Source: Bacteroidales bacterium
GTDB taxonomy: Bacteria; Bacteroidota; Bacteroidia; Bacteroidales; F082
DNA: 22,075 nucleotides
NCBI GenBank assembly: GCA_017428285.1
Contig: JAFRRE010000084.1
Span: 1 to 22,075, forward strand
Reading direction: 5' to 3'
Part shown: one piece after another, positions 5,393 through 12,998 of the stretch
How the letters are laid out: every line of letters starts with the position of its first letter
Position numbering within the stretch: the stretch's first letter is position 1
Notes under the pieces: generated by a model
Seen by the model: the letters and a program-made list of their open reading frames with translations, nothing else
Databases searched by the model: none
Told to the model about the DNA's origin: nothing
Position numbers and translations under genes: made by a program

Positions 5393-6608
5393 AGGTGATA
5401 GTTCATTCGGATTTGCAATCCGAATGATTCGAGGTGGGGATTTTAAATCCCCGTGTTCAAAGCGGTCGGATTACAAATCCTCCCGAACGCTTTTATGGAG
5501 TTTCATGCTTTTGTTTTTTGTTGCATGTGCTCCAAAAGAACAGGAAAGCACTAGGAAAACACAAGGCGACAACCTTATGCGCTATGCCCGTAATGTCACG
5601 GTTTGCCAAAAGGATTACGGCTATCTGATGGAGGTGATTTGTCCTTGGGACACCACCTTGTCGTTGGGCAAGTTCGCCTTGGTCAAGGACACGGCAGCCA
5701 CGGTTGAAAGGGATGTAGCAGGAGTGCTGCATGTGCCGGTGAAGTCGGTGATTTCGTTTTCGGCCACGCAATGGGCTGTTTTCCTGCGTTTGGGTGAAAT
5801 CGACCGTGTGAAAGGCATCCTTGAAGGCCGTTTCGTGACCGACAGCACCATGCGCTCGCTGTTGGCGCAGCAAAAGGTCTACGACATTGGTACAGAAGCC
5901 TCTGCCGATATTGAAAGGATGATTCAACTGCAACCGGATGCTTTGCTCTATTCGCCCTATTTCGATGGCAACCAAGGCGGCTTGAATGTCACGGGAGCAG
6001 TGTTGTTTCCTTTTGCCGATTACATGGAAAACACGCCTTTGGGCCGTGCCGAATGGATTCGTGTCATAGGCATTCTGGCGGGCTGCGAGGACAAGGCTGA
6101 TGCTTGGTTCGATGACATTGAGCGTCGCTATAATGCGCTTTCCACGCTTTGTGCCGATGTGGAGCACCGTCCCACGGTGTTTTCCGACCTGGCCTTCAAC
6201 GGACAATGGTATGTGGCTGGCGGGCGCAGCTATATTGCCAGGCTCTTCGCCGATGCTGGTGCCGACTATATTTGGAAGGACAACCCTTCGACGGCCAGCG
6301 TTCCCATGGATGCAGAGAGCATTTTGGCGAAGGCACAACATGCAGATTATTGGCGCGTCATCAATTCCAATCCTTTCCCGATGACCTACGAAGCTTTGGC
6401 CAAGGAAAGTCCTGTCTATCCACTATTTGATGCCTACAAGAAACACCAGATTATTGTCTGCGACATCCTTTCAACAGGCTATTTCGAGCAGTCGCAGTGC
6501 GAGCCCGATTTGCTCTTGGCCGACTTCATCCATTTCTTCCACCCCGAACTGTTGACGGGCGAATGGGAAGGCTATCAAACGAAATACTACCACTTGATTG
6601 AGGAGTAA
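5382..6608 (+). CDS. btuF: BtuF-like cobalamin ABC-transporter binding lipoprotein
   Basis: With the start chosen at 5382 (inside the CWC gene end) this is 408 residues. The open frame also has an ATG at 5346. A lipobox (LLFFVAC, codon for Cys at 5526-5528) marks a lipoprotein. The mature part is a Fe3+/cobalamin-type periplasmic binding protein: VICPWDTT near the start, VPVKSVISFSATQWAVFLRLG, YDIGTEASADIERMIQLQPDAL, the family-typical FADYMENTPLGRAEWIRVIG, VFSDLAFNGQWYVAGGRSYI, and a C-terminal CDILSTGYFE. This matches binding proteins encoded next to btuG in Bacteroides. It should pass cobalamin to a BtuCD transporter encoded elsewhere. Oddly, about 25-30 residues before the hydrophobic core are translated from short palindromic repeats (5404-5486), giving an unusually long n-region (48 residues before the lipid Cys). 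Whether the protein is still exported is an open question. Confidence 0.85.
   Translation: MESKGDSSFGFAIRMIRGGDFKSPCSKRSDYKSSRTLLWSFMLLFFVACAPKEQESTRKTQGDNLMRYARNVTVCQKDYGYLMEVICPWDTTLSLGKFALVKDTAATVERDVAGVLHVPVKSVISFSATQWAVFLRLGEIDRVKGILEGRFVTDSTMRSLLAQQKVYDIGTEASADIERMIQLQPDALLYSPYFDGNQGGLNVTGAVLFPFADYMENTPLGRAEWIRVIGILAGCEDKADAWFDDIERRYNALSTLCADVEHRPTVFSDLAFNGQWYVAGGRSYIARLFADAGADYIWKDNPSTASVPMDAESILAKAQHADYWRVINSNPFPMTYEALAKESPVYPLFDAYKKHQIIVCDILSTGYFEQSQCEPDLLLADFIHFFHPELLTGEWEGYQTKYYHLIEE
5404..5486. repeat. REP-like palindrome cluster inside the btuF-like 5' end
   Basis: Three inverted repeats lie in a row: CATTCGGATT-TGC-AATCCGAATG (5404-5426, perfect 10+3+10), GGGGATTT-T-AAATCCCC (5436-5452, perfect 8+1+8) and an imperfect GGTCGGATTACAAATCCTCCC (5464-5484). 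They share the GGATTT/AAATCC core with 5127-5178. The frame reads through all of them without a stop, so they encode part of the N-terminus. The arrangement resembles REP elements mobilised by REP-associated tyrosine transposases, but no such transposase gene is in the window. Confidence 0.85.
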
Positions 6609-6665
6609 AATCGCTTTTTTTTTCTTTGTTTCCTTGATTTTGCATTTTCTTTCGAAAAAAAGTAC

Positions 6666-6673
6666 TAATTTTG
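6666..6673 (+). promoter_or_regulatory. -7 promoter box of the Lcl/DUF1566-like gene
   Basis: TAATTTTG fits TAnnTTTG exactly, 31 nt before the ATG at 6705. A TTTG lies at 6639-6642, 23 nt upstream, slightly beyond the usual 19-21 spacing. It shows that this gene can be transcribed independently of the B12 operon. Confidence 0.55.
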
Positions 6674-6704
6674 CATTTCAAAACATATGTAATTAAAAAT
6701 AGCT

Positions 6705-7331
6705 ATGTGTAAAAATGTACTGAGAATAATGATGATGTCACTTGTGGTGGCATTGTCGGCGTCGTTTGCGAACGCTCAAGTTCATGTGGGTGATGTCCTT
6801 TGCGAAGGAAATCGTGTGGTCAGCCCCGCTTTGGCTGGCAGCGAAGCAATAGCGGTTGTCTTTTATGTGGATGGCACAGGTCAACACGGTTGGGCCGTGG
6901 CGCTGCATGACAGCGGCATTCTGTCTTGGGCTCCCAACTGCTACAATACGCCATTGCGTGATTGTGTAAGTCAAGCGGCTGCGGCAGCGGATCTCGATGG
7001 ATATAATAACACACGCATTATCATTGAACAAGGAGAGGAACATCCTGCGTTCCAAGCCTTGGATTTTGAAAACGGTTGGTATCTTCCTGCCATCGGTCAG
7101 CTAAAGCGCCTTTACAGCAAACTTGACAAGGTGAACGAAAGCCTTTCGGCTGTGGGAGGCGATGAATTCTCGTCAGATACAGACCCGAATTGGGAGTGTT
7201 GGTCATCCACTGAGTATAATGTTGTCAGTGCGTGGTATATGACAGCTTCTGGCCAGATGCGTTTCAAGGATGAGTCTTATAATGGTACCAAAGATGGGAG
7301 ACGTGTAGTCCGCAGCGTGATTAATTTCTAA
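6705..7331 (+). CDS. Secreted Lcl/DUF1566-like protein
   Basis: This 208-residue protein has a signal peptide (residues 1-24, ending SASFANA before Q). The mature domain has the features of the DUF1566/Lcl (FISUMP-like) fold: an N-terminal GDVLCEGNRVV strand, GWAVALHDSG, the core GWYLPAIGQLKRLY at about 124-137, CWSSTEYNVVSAWYM near 164-178, and a VVRSVINF end. In known members this C-type-lectin-like fold serves surface adhesion or binding; no enzymatic role is implied. There is no T9SS domain or lipobox, so it may be periplasmic or be released some other way. It has its own promoter box and terminator and is probably not part of the B12 operon. The substrate cannot be read from the sequence. 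Confidence 0.78.
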   Translation: MCKNVLRIMMMSLVVALSASFANAQVHVGDVLCEGNRVVSPALAGSEAIAVVFYVDGTGQHGWAVALHDSGILSWAPNCYNTPLRDCVSQAAAAADLDGYNNTRIIIEQGEEHPAFQALDFENGWYLPAIGQLKRLYSKLDKVNESLSAVGGDEFSSDTDPNWECWSSTEYNVVSAWYMTASGQMRFKDESYNGTKDGRRVVRSVINF

Positions 7332-7350
7332 GCTTTAAAACTAAAGAACA

Positions 7351-7383
7351 AAGCCTGTTTCACAAACGAAACGGGCTTTTTTT
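7351..7383. terminator. Intrinsic terminator, possibly bidirectional
   Basis: The stem AAGCCTGTTTC (7351-7361) pairs with GAAACGGGCTT (7368-7378) with one G-U pair, around a six-base loop. A run of T follows to 7383, and on the minus strand the stem is followed by a mixed T-containing stretch. It ends the Lcl/DUF1566-like gene and lies just past the stop of the convergent FeoB-associated gene, so it may serve both. Confidence 0.88.
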
Positions 7384-7391
7384 GTGCCTTG

Positions 7392-7565
7392 TCAGTGCCC
7401 TTTTAGCGGACAATTTGCCGCACATGAAGCACATTTGCTGACGTTTGCTGGCTTCTTTGCGTTTCCGTCACAAGCACATTTGCCCTTGCCCATCCGCATG
7501 GCGCGGATGGCGACAATGACCATCGCCAGGACAACCAAAAGCACTATGACGGTAGGTAAATTCAT
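7392..7565 (-). CDS. FeoB-associated Cys-rich membrane protein
   Basis: This 57-residue protein has one N-terminal membrane segment (MNLPTVIVLLVVLAMVIVAI) followed by a basic turn (RAMRMGKGK) and a cysteine cluster: CAC at 30-32, then CASC at 45-48 and C52. This is the layout of the small FeoB-associated Cys-rich membrane proteins found next to feoB in many anaerobes. Its start shares ATGA with the feoB stop (7562-7565), so the two are translationally coupled. It probably helps FeoB at the inner membrane, perhaps by binding Fe2+ through the cytoplasmic cysteines, as proposed for FeoC-like partners; this function is inferred. The stop at 7392-7394 faces the intrinsic terminator. Confidence 0.87.
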   Translation of the reverse strand: MNLPTVIVLLVVLAMVIVAIRAMRMGKGKCACDGNAKKPANVSKCASCAANCPLKGH

Positions 7566-9928
7566 GCGATGACGGCGCTAGCGATGAGATAGGCAATCCA
7601 AGCACAGACCCAGGCGACGACGCACTGGAACAGGATGATGAAGAGCATCCACTTGGCGCCCAACTCGCGACGGATGGCGGCCATGGCAGCCACGCAAGGC
7701 GTGTAGAGCAGGCAAAAGACCAACATCGAGATGCTGGTGACGGTGGTAAAAAGTACTTTGGCATTCAGGACCTCAAGAGTGGCTACGACGCTCTCCTTGG
7801 CCATGAATCCACTGATCAATGCTGTGACGACCTGCCAGTTGCCCAAACCTATGGGACGGAAGATGGGCGCAATCCAACCAGCTACACTGGCCAACATGCT
7901 GCCTTCACCATTCTCCACCATATTGAAATGGAAGTCGAAGGTCTGCAGGAACCATATCACTAACGTGGCCAAGAAAATGACCGTGAAGGCACGTTGCAGG
8001 AAGTCTTTGGTTTTGTCCCAAAGCAGGTGTGCCACATTCTTCATTCCTGGTAAACGGTAGTTGGGAAGCTCCATGACAAAAGGCGCCACATCACCCTTGT
8101 GACCAAACCATTTGGTGAACAATGCAGTGATGATGCCAACGATAATGCCCAACAGGTAAAGGCAAATGAGCACCACACCACCATGTCCGGGAAAGAAGGC
8201 TGCCGTGAAGAAGCCATAGATCGGAATCTTGGCTGAGCAACTCATGAAAGGTGTCAGCAAGATGGTACGCCAACGGTCGTGGGTGGAGTGGAGGGTTCGC
8301 GTCGACATTACCGCAGGCACGGTGCAGCCAAAGCCGATGAGCATGGGCACGATGCTATGTCCGGTGAGACCAAGTTTTCTCAAAAAACTGTCGCTGACGA
8401 AGGCTATACGTGCCATATAACCACTGTCCTCCAACAGACTGAGGAAGAAGAACAGCAATATAATAATAGGTACGAAACTCAAAACACTGCCTACGCCACC
8501 AAAGATGCCATCCACAACTAACGACTGCACGGCGGGACTGACGTTCCAGTTGGCCAAAGCCGTTCCGCATTGCTCAGCCAGCCACGAGATGCCTTGGTCG
8601 AGCCAATCCTGCAAAGGTGCTCCAAGAAGGTCGATGGAGAGATAGATAATGCCTACCATGACTAGGATGAAGATGGGTATGGCAGTCCATTTGCCCGTCA
8701 GGATGCGGTCGATGCGGCGGCTGCGCTGGTATTCCTTGCTTTCCTTGGGTTTCACCACGGTCTTGTCGCACAATTTCTTGATGAAGGCGAAGCGCATTTC
8801 GGCCATGGCCGCAGCGCGGTCGAGGCCACGTTCCTCTTCCATCTGCACAGTGAGGTGCTCCAAGGTCTCTTTCTCGTTTTGGGAGAGCTGCAAAGCCTCC
8901 ATCACGATGGGGTCGCCTTCCACGAGCTTTGAAGCTGCAAACCTGACAGGGATGTCGGCGCGTTGGGCATGGTCCTCGATGAGGTGCATGATGCTGTGCA
9001 AGCAGCGGTGTACGGCACCGCCATGGTCATCCTTGTCGCAGAAGTCCTGACGCACAGGGGCTTCCTGGTATTTCGCAATATGTATGGCATGGTCGACAAG
9101 CTCGGAGACACCTTCGTTTTTCGAGGCCGAGATGGGCACCACGGGCAGGCCGAGGATTTGCTCCATCTCGTTGACGAGGATGCTGCCCCCGTTGTTGCGT
9201 ACTTCATCCATCATGTTGAGTGCCAATACCATAGGTGCGCCCAATTCCATGAGTTGCATGGTGAGGTAGAGGTTGCGTTCGATGTTGTTGGCATCCACAA
9301 TGTTGATGATGCCTTTGGGCTTCTCCTTCATGATGAACTCACGTGATACGATCTCCTCAGAGGTGTAAGGCGACAGGGAGTAGATGCCAGGCAGGTCGGT
9401 GACCGAGGTGTCGGGATGTCCTTTGATGGTGCCGTCCTTGCGGTCGACAGTGACGCCAGGGAAGTTGCCCACATGCTGGTTGGCTCCCGTCAACTGGTTG
9501 AAAAGGGTGGTTTTGCCACAGTTCTGTTGTCCTGCGAGGGCGAAAGTCAATTTGGTGCCTTTGGGTAGCGGTTTCTCGTGGGTCTTGTCGTGGTAGATGC
9601 CTTCCTCACCCAAGCCTGGGTGGGCGTTGTGGTCGGGGAGGGAGGTGATATACAAGCGGTCAATGCTGGTGTCTTTGTCTTTTTCTTCGGTTTGGGTTCC
9701 GTCGCAAGGCTCCACTCCAATGAGGGCGGCATCGGCCTTACGGAGCGTCAGGGCATAGCCGTGCACCATGATTTCCATCGGGTCGCCTAAAGGCGCGTAT
9801 TTCACGAGCTTGACAATGGCATCGGGAATGAGGCCCATGTCCAGGAAATGCTGACGGCGCTGTCCTTCTCCATTAACCTCCAAGATGCGTGCGGATTGTC
9901 CTATTTCTATTTTGTCGAGGGTTATCAT
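7562..9928 (-). CDS. feoB: FeoA-FeoB fusion, ferrous iron transporter
   Basis: In this 788-residue protein, residues 1-74 form a FeoA SH3-like domain (LDKIEIGQSARIL to RKADAALIGVEP), followed by a charged linker (75-125) and then FeoB. The G domain has G1 GQQNCGKT (133-140), a G2 threonine in FPGVTVDRK (T160), G3 DLPG (178-181) and G4 NMMD (238-241). The C-terminal half (about 410-788) is the polytopic membrane part with two Gate domains, including IGFGCTVPAVMSTRTL, and TPCVAAMAAIRRELG near the end. The Cys in each Gate segment is the type proposed to line the iron path. Fusion of FeoA to FeoB is common in Bacteroidota. It imports Fe2+ across the inner membrane. Everything needed appears intact, and it is coupled to a FeoB-associated small protein. 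A -7 box lies 22 nt upstream. I see no clear Fur box, which does not exclude iron control. Confidence 0.96.
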   Translation of the reverse strand: MITLDKIEIGQSARILEVNGEGQRRQHFLDMGLIPDAIVKLVKYAPLGDPMEIMVHGYALTLRKADAALIGVEPCDGTQTEEKDKDTSIDRLYITSLPDHNAHPGLGEEGIYHDKTHEKPLPKGTKLTFALAGQQNCGKTTLFNQLTGANQHVGNFPGVTVDRKDGTIKGHPDTSVTDLPGIYSLSPYTSEEIVSREFIMKEKPKGIINIVDANNIERNLYLTMQLMELGAPMVLALNMMDEVRNNGGSILVNEMEQILGLPVVPISASKNEGVSELVDHAIHIAKYQEAPVRQDFCDKDDHGGAVHRCLHSIMHLIEDHAQRADIPVRFAASKLVEGDPIVMEALQLSQNEKETLEHLTVQMEEERGLDRAAAMAEMRFAFIKKLCDKTVVKPKESKEYQRSRRIDRILTGKWTAIPIFILVMVGIIYLSIDLLGAPLQDWLDQGISWLAEQCGTALANWNVSPAVQSLVVDGIFGGVGSVLSFVPIIILLFFFLSLLEDSGYMARIAFVSDSFLRKLGLTGHSIVPMLIGFGCTVPAVMSTRTLHSTHDRWRTILLTPFMSCSAKIPIYGFFTAAFFPGHGGVVLICLYLLGIIVGIITALFTKWFGHKGDVAPFVMELPNYRLPGMKNVAHLLWDKTKDFLQRAFTVIFLATLVIWFLQTFDFHFNMVENGEGSMLASVAGWIAPIFRPIGLGNWQVVTALISGFMAKESVVATLEVLNAKVLFTTVTSISMLVFCLLYTPCVAAMAAIRRELGAKWMLFIILFQCVVAWVCAWIAYLIASAVIA

Positions 9929-9950
9929 CTAAGGATTCTGTTTGAAGTTG

Positions 9951-9958
9951 CAAAAATA
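9951..9958 (-). promoter_or_regulatory. -7 promoter box of feoAB
   Basis: On the minus strand this reads TATTTTTG (TAnnTTTG), ending 22 nt before the feoAB ATG at 9928. No clear TTTG -33 element is seen at 19-21 nt. The rest of the 133-bp gap 9929-10061 shows no gene or hairpin of note. Confidence 0.5.
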
Positions 9959-10061
9959 CGAAGACCTTGCATACGCTCCTATCCTTATTTATGATACTTT
10001 TTCTCGAAAACTATCCTCATTTTTGATGAGCGTAACCTTGTTTGTTGCGTTTTGCACCAAA

Positions 10062-11594
10062 CTATGAGCCTTTTTGCAACCTTATTGCATCGCCGTGGGT
10101 ATAATAACGAATGGTTACTTCCGGCTTTTTTCTCTCTTCCGTTTTGACTTCGCAAGTGAATGATACTTCGGAAACACCTTCATCCAAGACCGACACGCCT
10201 TCAGCGGTCACGTCTCCAATTTTGTTGTAGTTTAAGTCGGTAATGCAGGCGTTGCCTTCGAAATCATAAATGAGATATTGGCCGGCTTTTATGGAGCATG
10301 GGAAATAAAGCATTCCATTTGGGGTTCTGAATGCCAGATTGCTTATGCTGCCTTTGCCTTCTACGGTTATGCTGAGCGCAAATCGGCTTGTGTAAGGGGA
10401 GTTCCATTCCCAATGGTCGTCGGTGAGATTGCAAAAATATCGGCGTGAGTTGTTTTGGGGATAAAGGAGAAAAGAGGCATCATCATCTTTCTTGATATGC
10501 CAGTCGCCGTATGGGTCTTTAAGAGCTTCCTTTATTTTGTCGCTGAAGGCGTGGGATAAGCGAAGGCTCTCCCATGTTCGTATGGTATTGAGCATGATAT
10601 TGGTGAGGCCATGTTTCCGCATGGTTTCCGCGCTGAAGTCGAGGCCAAAGCCTGCATCGAAGGCGGCGGCTTTGGAGAGGAACCATTCCAGTTCTTCCAT
10701 TGAGGTCGCTTTCCGGTTTTTGTCAGCCAGATGGATTTGGAAGTTGCCTATCATCCATGGCATTTGGTCCTTACTGTAGTAATCCTGCTTCTCGGTCGAA
10801 GTTTCTACAATCTTGGTGCGCATCGACTCGTTCCAGGGTTGATTCTCGTTGATACGACTTAGGTAATGCCACGACAAGGGGGTGAGCAAGTCGGCTTGCA
10901 AGAGTTTGTCGGGATTGTATTTGTGCATCGTGTCAAGGAAATGACCGATAGCTGTGTCACCTTGCTTATTGTAGGCATAGCTTTTCAAGTCGTTGAAAAT
11001 CAAAAGATCATAAGTTGTTTTAGCCAGTTTCTTGGCTTGGGTTTGGACCATTTGGTCTTGTAGCTCAAGATCGGGGAGCAGGGCACGTTCGGGGGTGTCC
11101 CAAAGCTTGTAAACCGTAGCATTTTTCGAGTGGGCCGACCTCCTCGTGCCAAAGGCTCCACGCACGCAACCGTAGAACAGATGGATGTTGCCGACCGCCT
11201 CTGTGCTACGATAGGTGACTAATTCATCGTCGATTTGTAGGACATTGATGGTGGCGGGAACGGAAAAGAGTTCGGAATGATATACAGCAAACTCGGTTTG
11301 GGTCTCATTGATGGGAAGTTGCAGTTGTAATGCTCCTTGTTTCAAAAGATGTTTCGAAGGCTTGGGTGTAACGAGTTTGCTGTCGGTCGGGATGCGATTG
11401 GCCAACACCTGAAGGCCTAAGTCCAAACCAGCTTGACGGCATTTTTCTTTCAGGAAAGCAGTGTCTTTCGGGTTGTCATTGGCTATCAGATAGGATTTTG
11501 TGCTTCTTGAAATGTTGGGAGGACATAAAGGGTCTTGCGCGAAGGTGACAACTGCGCTCAACAATAGGCAAACAATGACTAAAACCCTCTTCAT
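10062..11594 (-). CDS. Secreted protein of unknown function, coupled to dgt
   Basis: This 510-residue protein has a signal peptide (residues 1-19, MKRVLVIVCLLLSAVVTFA). Residues about 90-165 are beta-rich and hold IDDELVTYRSTE and CVRGAFGTRRSAHSKNATVY, a pattern like the 'RG..GT.a..H..G..V' strands of phage tail and carbohydrate-active proteins. Residues about 175-390 look alpha/beta and could be a TIM barrel (DLLIFNDLKSYAY, PWMIGNFQIHL, WFLSKAAAFDAGFGLDFS). Residues about 400-505 are again beta-rich, like a carbohydrate-binding or jelly-roll domain. A glycoside-hydrolase-like role is therefore plausible but unproven; no catalytic pair can be assigned. The start overlaps the dgt stop by one base (TGATG), so it is translated with dgt, an odd pairing of an exported protein with a cytoplasmic nucleotide enzyme. 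No lipobox or T9SS domain is seen. Confidence 0.82.
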   Translation of the reverse strand: MKRVLVIVCLLLSAVVTFAQDPLCPPNISRSTKSYLIANDNPKDTAFLKEKCRQAGLDLGLQVLANRIPTDSKLVTPKPSKHLLKQGALQLQLPINETQTEFAVYHSELFSVPATINVLQIDDELVTYRSTEAVGNIHLFYGCVRGAFGTRRSAHSKNATVYKLWDTPERALLPDLELQDQMVQTQAKKLAKTTYDLLIFNDLKSYAYNKQGDTAIGHFLDTMHKYNPDKLLQADLLTPLSWHYLSRINENQPWNESMRTKIVETSTEKQDYYSKDQMPWMIGNFQIHLADKNRKATSMEELEWFLSKAAAFDAGFGLDFSAETMRKHGLTNIMLNTIRTWESLRLSHAFSDKIKEALKDPYGDWHIKKDDDASFLLYPQNNSRRYFCNLTDDHWEWNSPYTSRFALSITVEGKGSISNLAFRTPNGMLYFPCSIKAGQYLIYDFEGNACITDLNYNKIGDVTAEGVSVLDEGVSEVSFTCEVKTEERKKPEVTIRYYTHGDAIRLQKGS

Positions 11595-12913
11595 CAGTCA
11601 ATTCCTCTCAAGTCTTTGTAAAGTTGTACGGCGTAAAGGTCGGTCATGTTGGAGATGAAGTCGATGACAGATTGCAGCTTGGCATAGGTGTCGTCGGCCT
11701 CCACCTTGAATTGCTCGGGAATGAGCGAAAGGAGCTTTTTGTTGTATGGTGTACCAGGATTCAACACGGCATCAGTGAAGTCCTCCAAAAGTGTGCCAAT
11801 CACGTTGAAGCCTGTCAGTTCGATTTTCACCACTGAGGGATGACGATAGATGTGCTTTACCGATTCATCGCGACAAATTTCCAGCGCATTTTTTTCAAAC
11901 TCAGGCAAGTGTGCAATCAGACTTTTCTCGAAGCGACCTTCCATGATGGCATCGTAGTGCTTCACAAAGATGTCGCTGGCACAATTGACAAGCTTATTAA
12001 TTAAGGTGGCGCGCAGGAAGGCCATCCGCTCGTTGATGTCGGTCACGTCTTGATAGACTTCATCCTTGTGCTTGAACACTTCCTTGTCTTTGGGTTGCTC
12101 AGGGTTGAAGAACGAAAGGAAGCACCGCTCGATGGCCTCGGTGCTGACGATGCCGCGTTTATGGGCGTCTTCCATGTCGAGGACAAGGTAACAGATGTCA
12201 TCAGCAGCCTCCATCATATAGGAAAGGGGATGACGGGCATACACCAGATGCTCGTTGTCTAAGCGCGGTATGCCACATTCATCGACCACCTCTTTGAAAG
12301 CTTCGATCTCAGAATAAAAGACATTGTATTTCTTGCGGTTACCTTTGTCGAAGGAAGGATAGGGGTACTTCAATAAGGTGGCAAGGGTGGCCGAAGTCAG
12401 CGAGAAACCGCCGGCCCGCCGCCCTGTGAACTGGTGGGTCAGTTGTCGGAAGGCGTTGGCGTTGCCTTCGAAGGCGATGAGGTCGCTCCATTGCTCGGGT
12501 AGCACTTGGCTTTCCAACGTTTTGCCTTTGCCATCCTTGAAGAAGCTGCTGATGGTGTCCTCGCCCGAATGGCCAAAGGGCGGATTGCCGAGGTCGTGGG
12601 CCAAACAAGCTGTGGCCACGATGGTCTCGATGTCGGACTGACGCTCTTTCAACTCAGGGTGCTTCTTGGCCAGTTTCTCCACTGTCCGGCAAGCGATAGA
12701 ACGACCTACACTAGCCACTTCGAGGCTGTGGGTCAAGCGGTTGTGGACCATCTGGGCGCCTGGCAGCGGAAAAACTTGGGTCTTGTTTTCCAAGCGGCGG
12801 AAAGGACTGCTGAAAATGATGCGGTCGTAGTCGCGCTGGAAAGAGCTGCGAATGTCGGGGCTCTTGTGCGGCTGTGCGTAGCGTTTGTTGGAGAGGAGGT
12901 CGTTCCAGTTCAT
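11594..12913 (-). CDS. dgt: dNTP triphosphohydrolase (dGTPase-like)
   Basis: I chose the ATG at 12913 (439 residues); a TTG two codons earlier is less likely. HD-domain metal-binding motifs are intact: the first His in HNRLTHSLEV (H62), HD in ACLAHDLGNPPFGHSGE (H106, D107) and the later Asp in MMEAADDICYLVLDMEDA. The N-terminal RRLENKTQVFPLPG is the family hallmark. The enzyme cleaves dNTPs, classically dGTP, to the nucleoside and triphosphate, thereby controlling the nucleotide pool in the cytoplasm. Length and motif spacing match bacterial Dgt proteins of the 440-500-residue type. It is the first gene of a two-gene unit with a secreted protein and has a -7 box 22 nt upstream, back to back with the promoter of the EamA transporter gene. 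Confidence 0.94.
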   Translation of the reverse strand: MNWNDLLSNKRYAQPHKSPDIRSSFQRDYDRIIFSSPFRRLENKTQVFPLPGAQMVHNRLTHSLEVASVGRSIACRTVEKLAKKHPELKERQSDIETIVATACLAHDLGNPPFGHSGEDTISSFFKDGKGKTLESQVLPEQWSDLIAFEGNANAFRQLTHQFTGRRAGGFSLTSATLATLLKYPYPSFDKGNRKKYNVFYSEIEAFKEVVDECGIPRLDNEHLVYARHPLSYMMEAADDICYLVLDMEDAHKRGIVSTEAIERCFLSFFNPEQPKDKEVFKHKDEVYQDVTDINERMAFLRATLINKLVNCASDIFVKHYDAIMEGRFEKSLIAHLPEFEKNALEICRDESVKHIYRHPSVVKIELTGFNVIGTLLEDFTDAVLNPGTPYNKKLLSLIPEQFKVEADDTYAKLQSVIDFISNMTDLYAVQLYKDLRGID

Positions 12914-12935
12914 CGGCAAAATCGTTTAGATAGTG

Positions 12936-12943
12936 CAAAAATA
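12936..12943 (-). promoter_or_regulatory. -7 promoter box of dgt
   Basis: On the minus strand this is TATTTTTG, matching TAnnTTTG, and it ends 22 nt before the dgt ATG. It is divergent from and only 22 bp away from the -7 box of the transporter gene, so the two promoters must overlap in their upstream elements. Confidence 0.55.
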
Positions 12944-12965
12944 AGAAGTTTTTATAAAAAAACAC

Positions 12966-12973
12966 TACTTTTG
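12966..12973 (+). promoter_or_regulatory. -7 promoter box of the EamA transporter gene
   Basis: TACTTTTG matches TAnnTTTG and ends 25 nt before the ATG at 12999. No clear TTTG -33 element lies upstream; the expected position is a T-rich run at 12949-12953, inside the divergent dgt promoter. Confidence 0.55.
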
Positions 12974-12998
12974 CAGCCGATTTGAAATCCATCACACC

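Noticed and set aside
5127..5486. Possible CRISPR array from repeated palindromes
   Set aside because: The palindromes differ in length and sequence, have no constant repeat or regular spacers, and no cas genes are near.
5495..5554. ATG at 5495 as an alternative start or sign of a frameshift in the btuF-like gene
   Set aside because: That frame reaches a stop after 19 codons and encodes no signal peptide, whereas the main frame is continuous from 5382 through the lipobox to 6608.
5493..6341. 282-codon minus-strand frame opposite the btuF-like gene
   Set aside because: It is a shadow of a well-conserved periplasmic binding protein, with no promoter or homology cues.
6612..6625. T-run after the btuF-like stop as an intrinsic terminator
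   Set aside because: No stable GC-rich hairpin precedes the T-run.
8963..9346. 127-codon plus-strand frame inside feoB
   Set aside because: It lies wholly inside the GTPase domain of an intact feoB and shows no independent protein features.
12914..12919. Start of dgt at the upstream TTG (12919)
   Set aside because: The ATG at 12913 gives the MNWNDLLS start expected for the family and lies at a normal distance from the -7 box.
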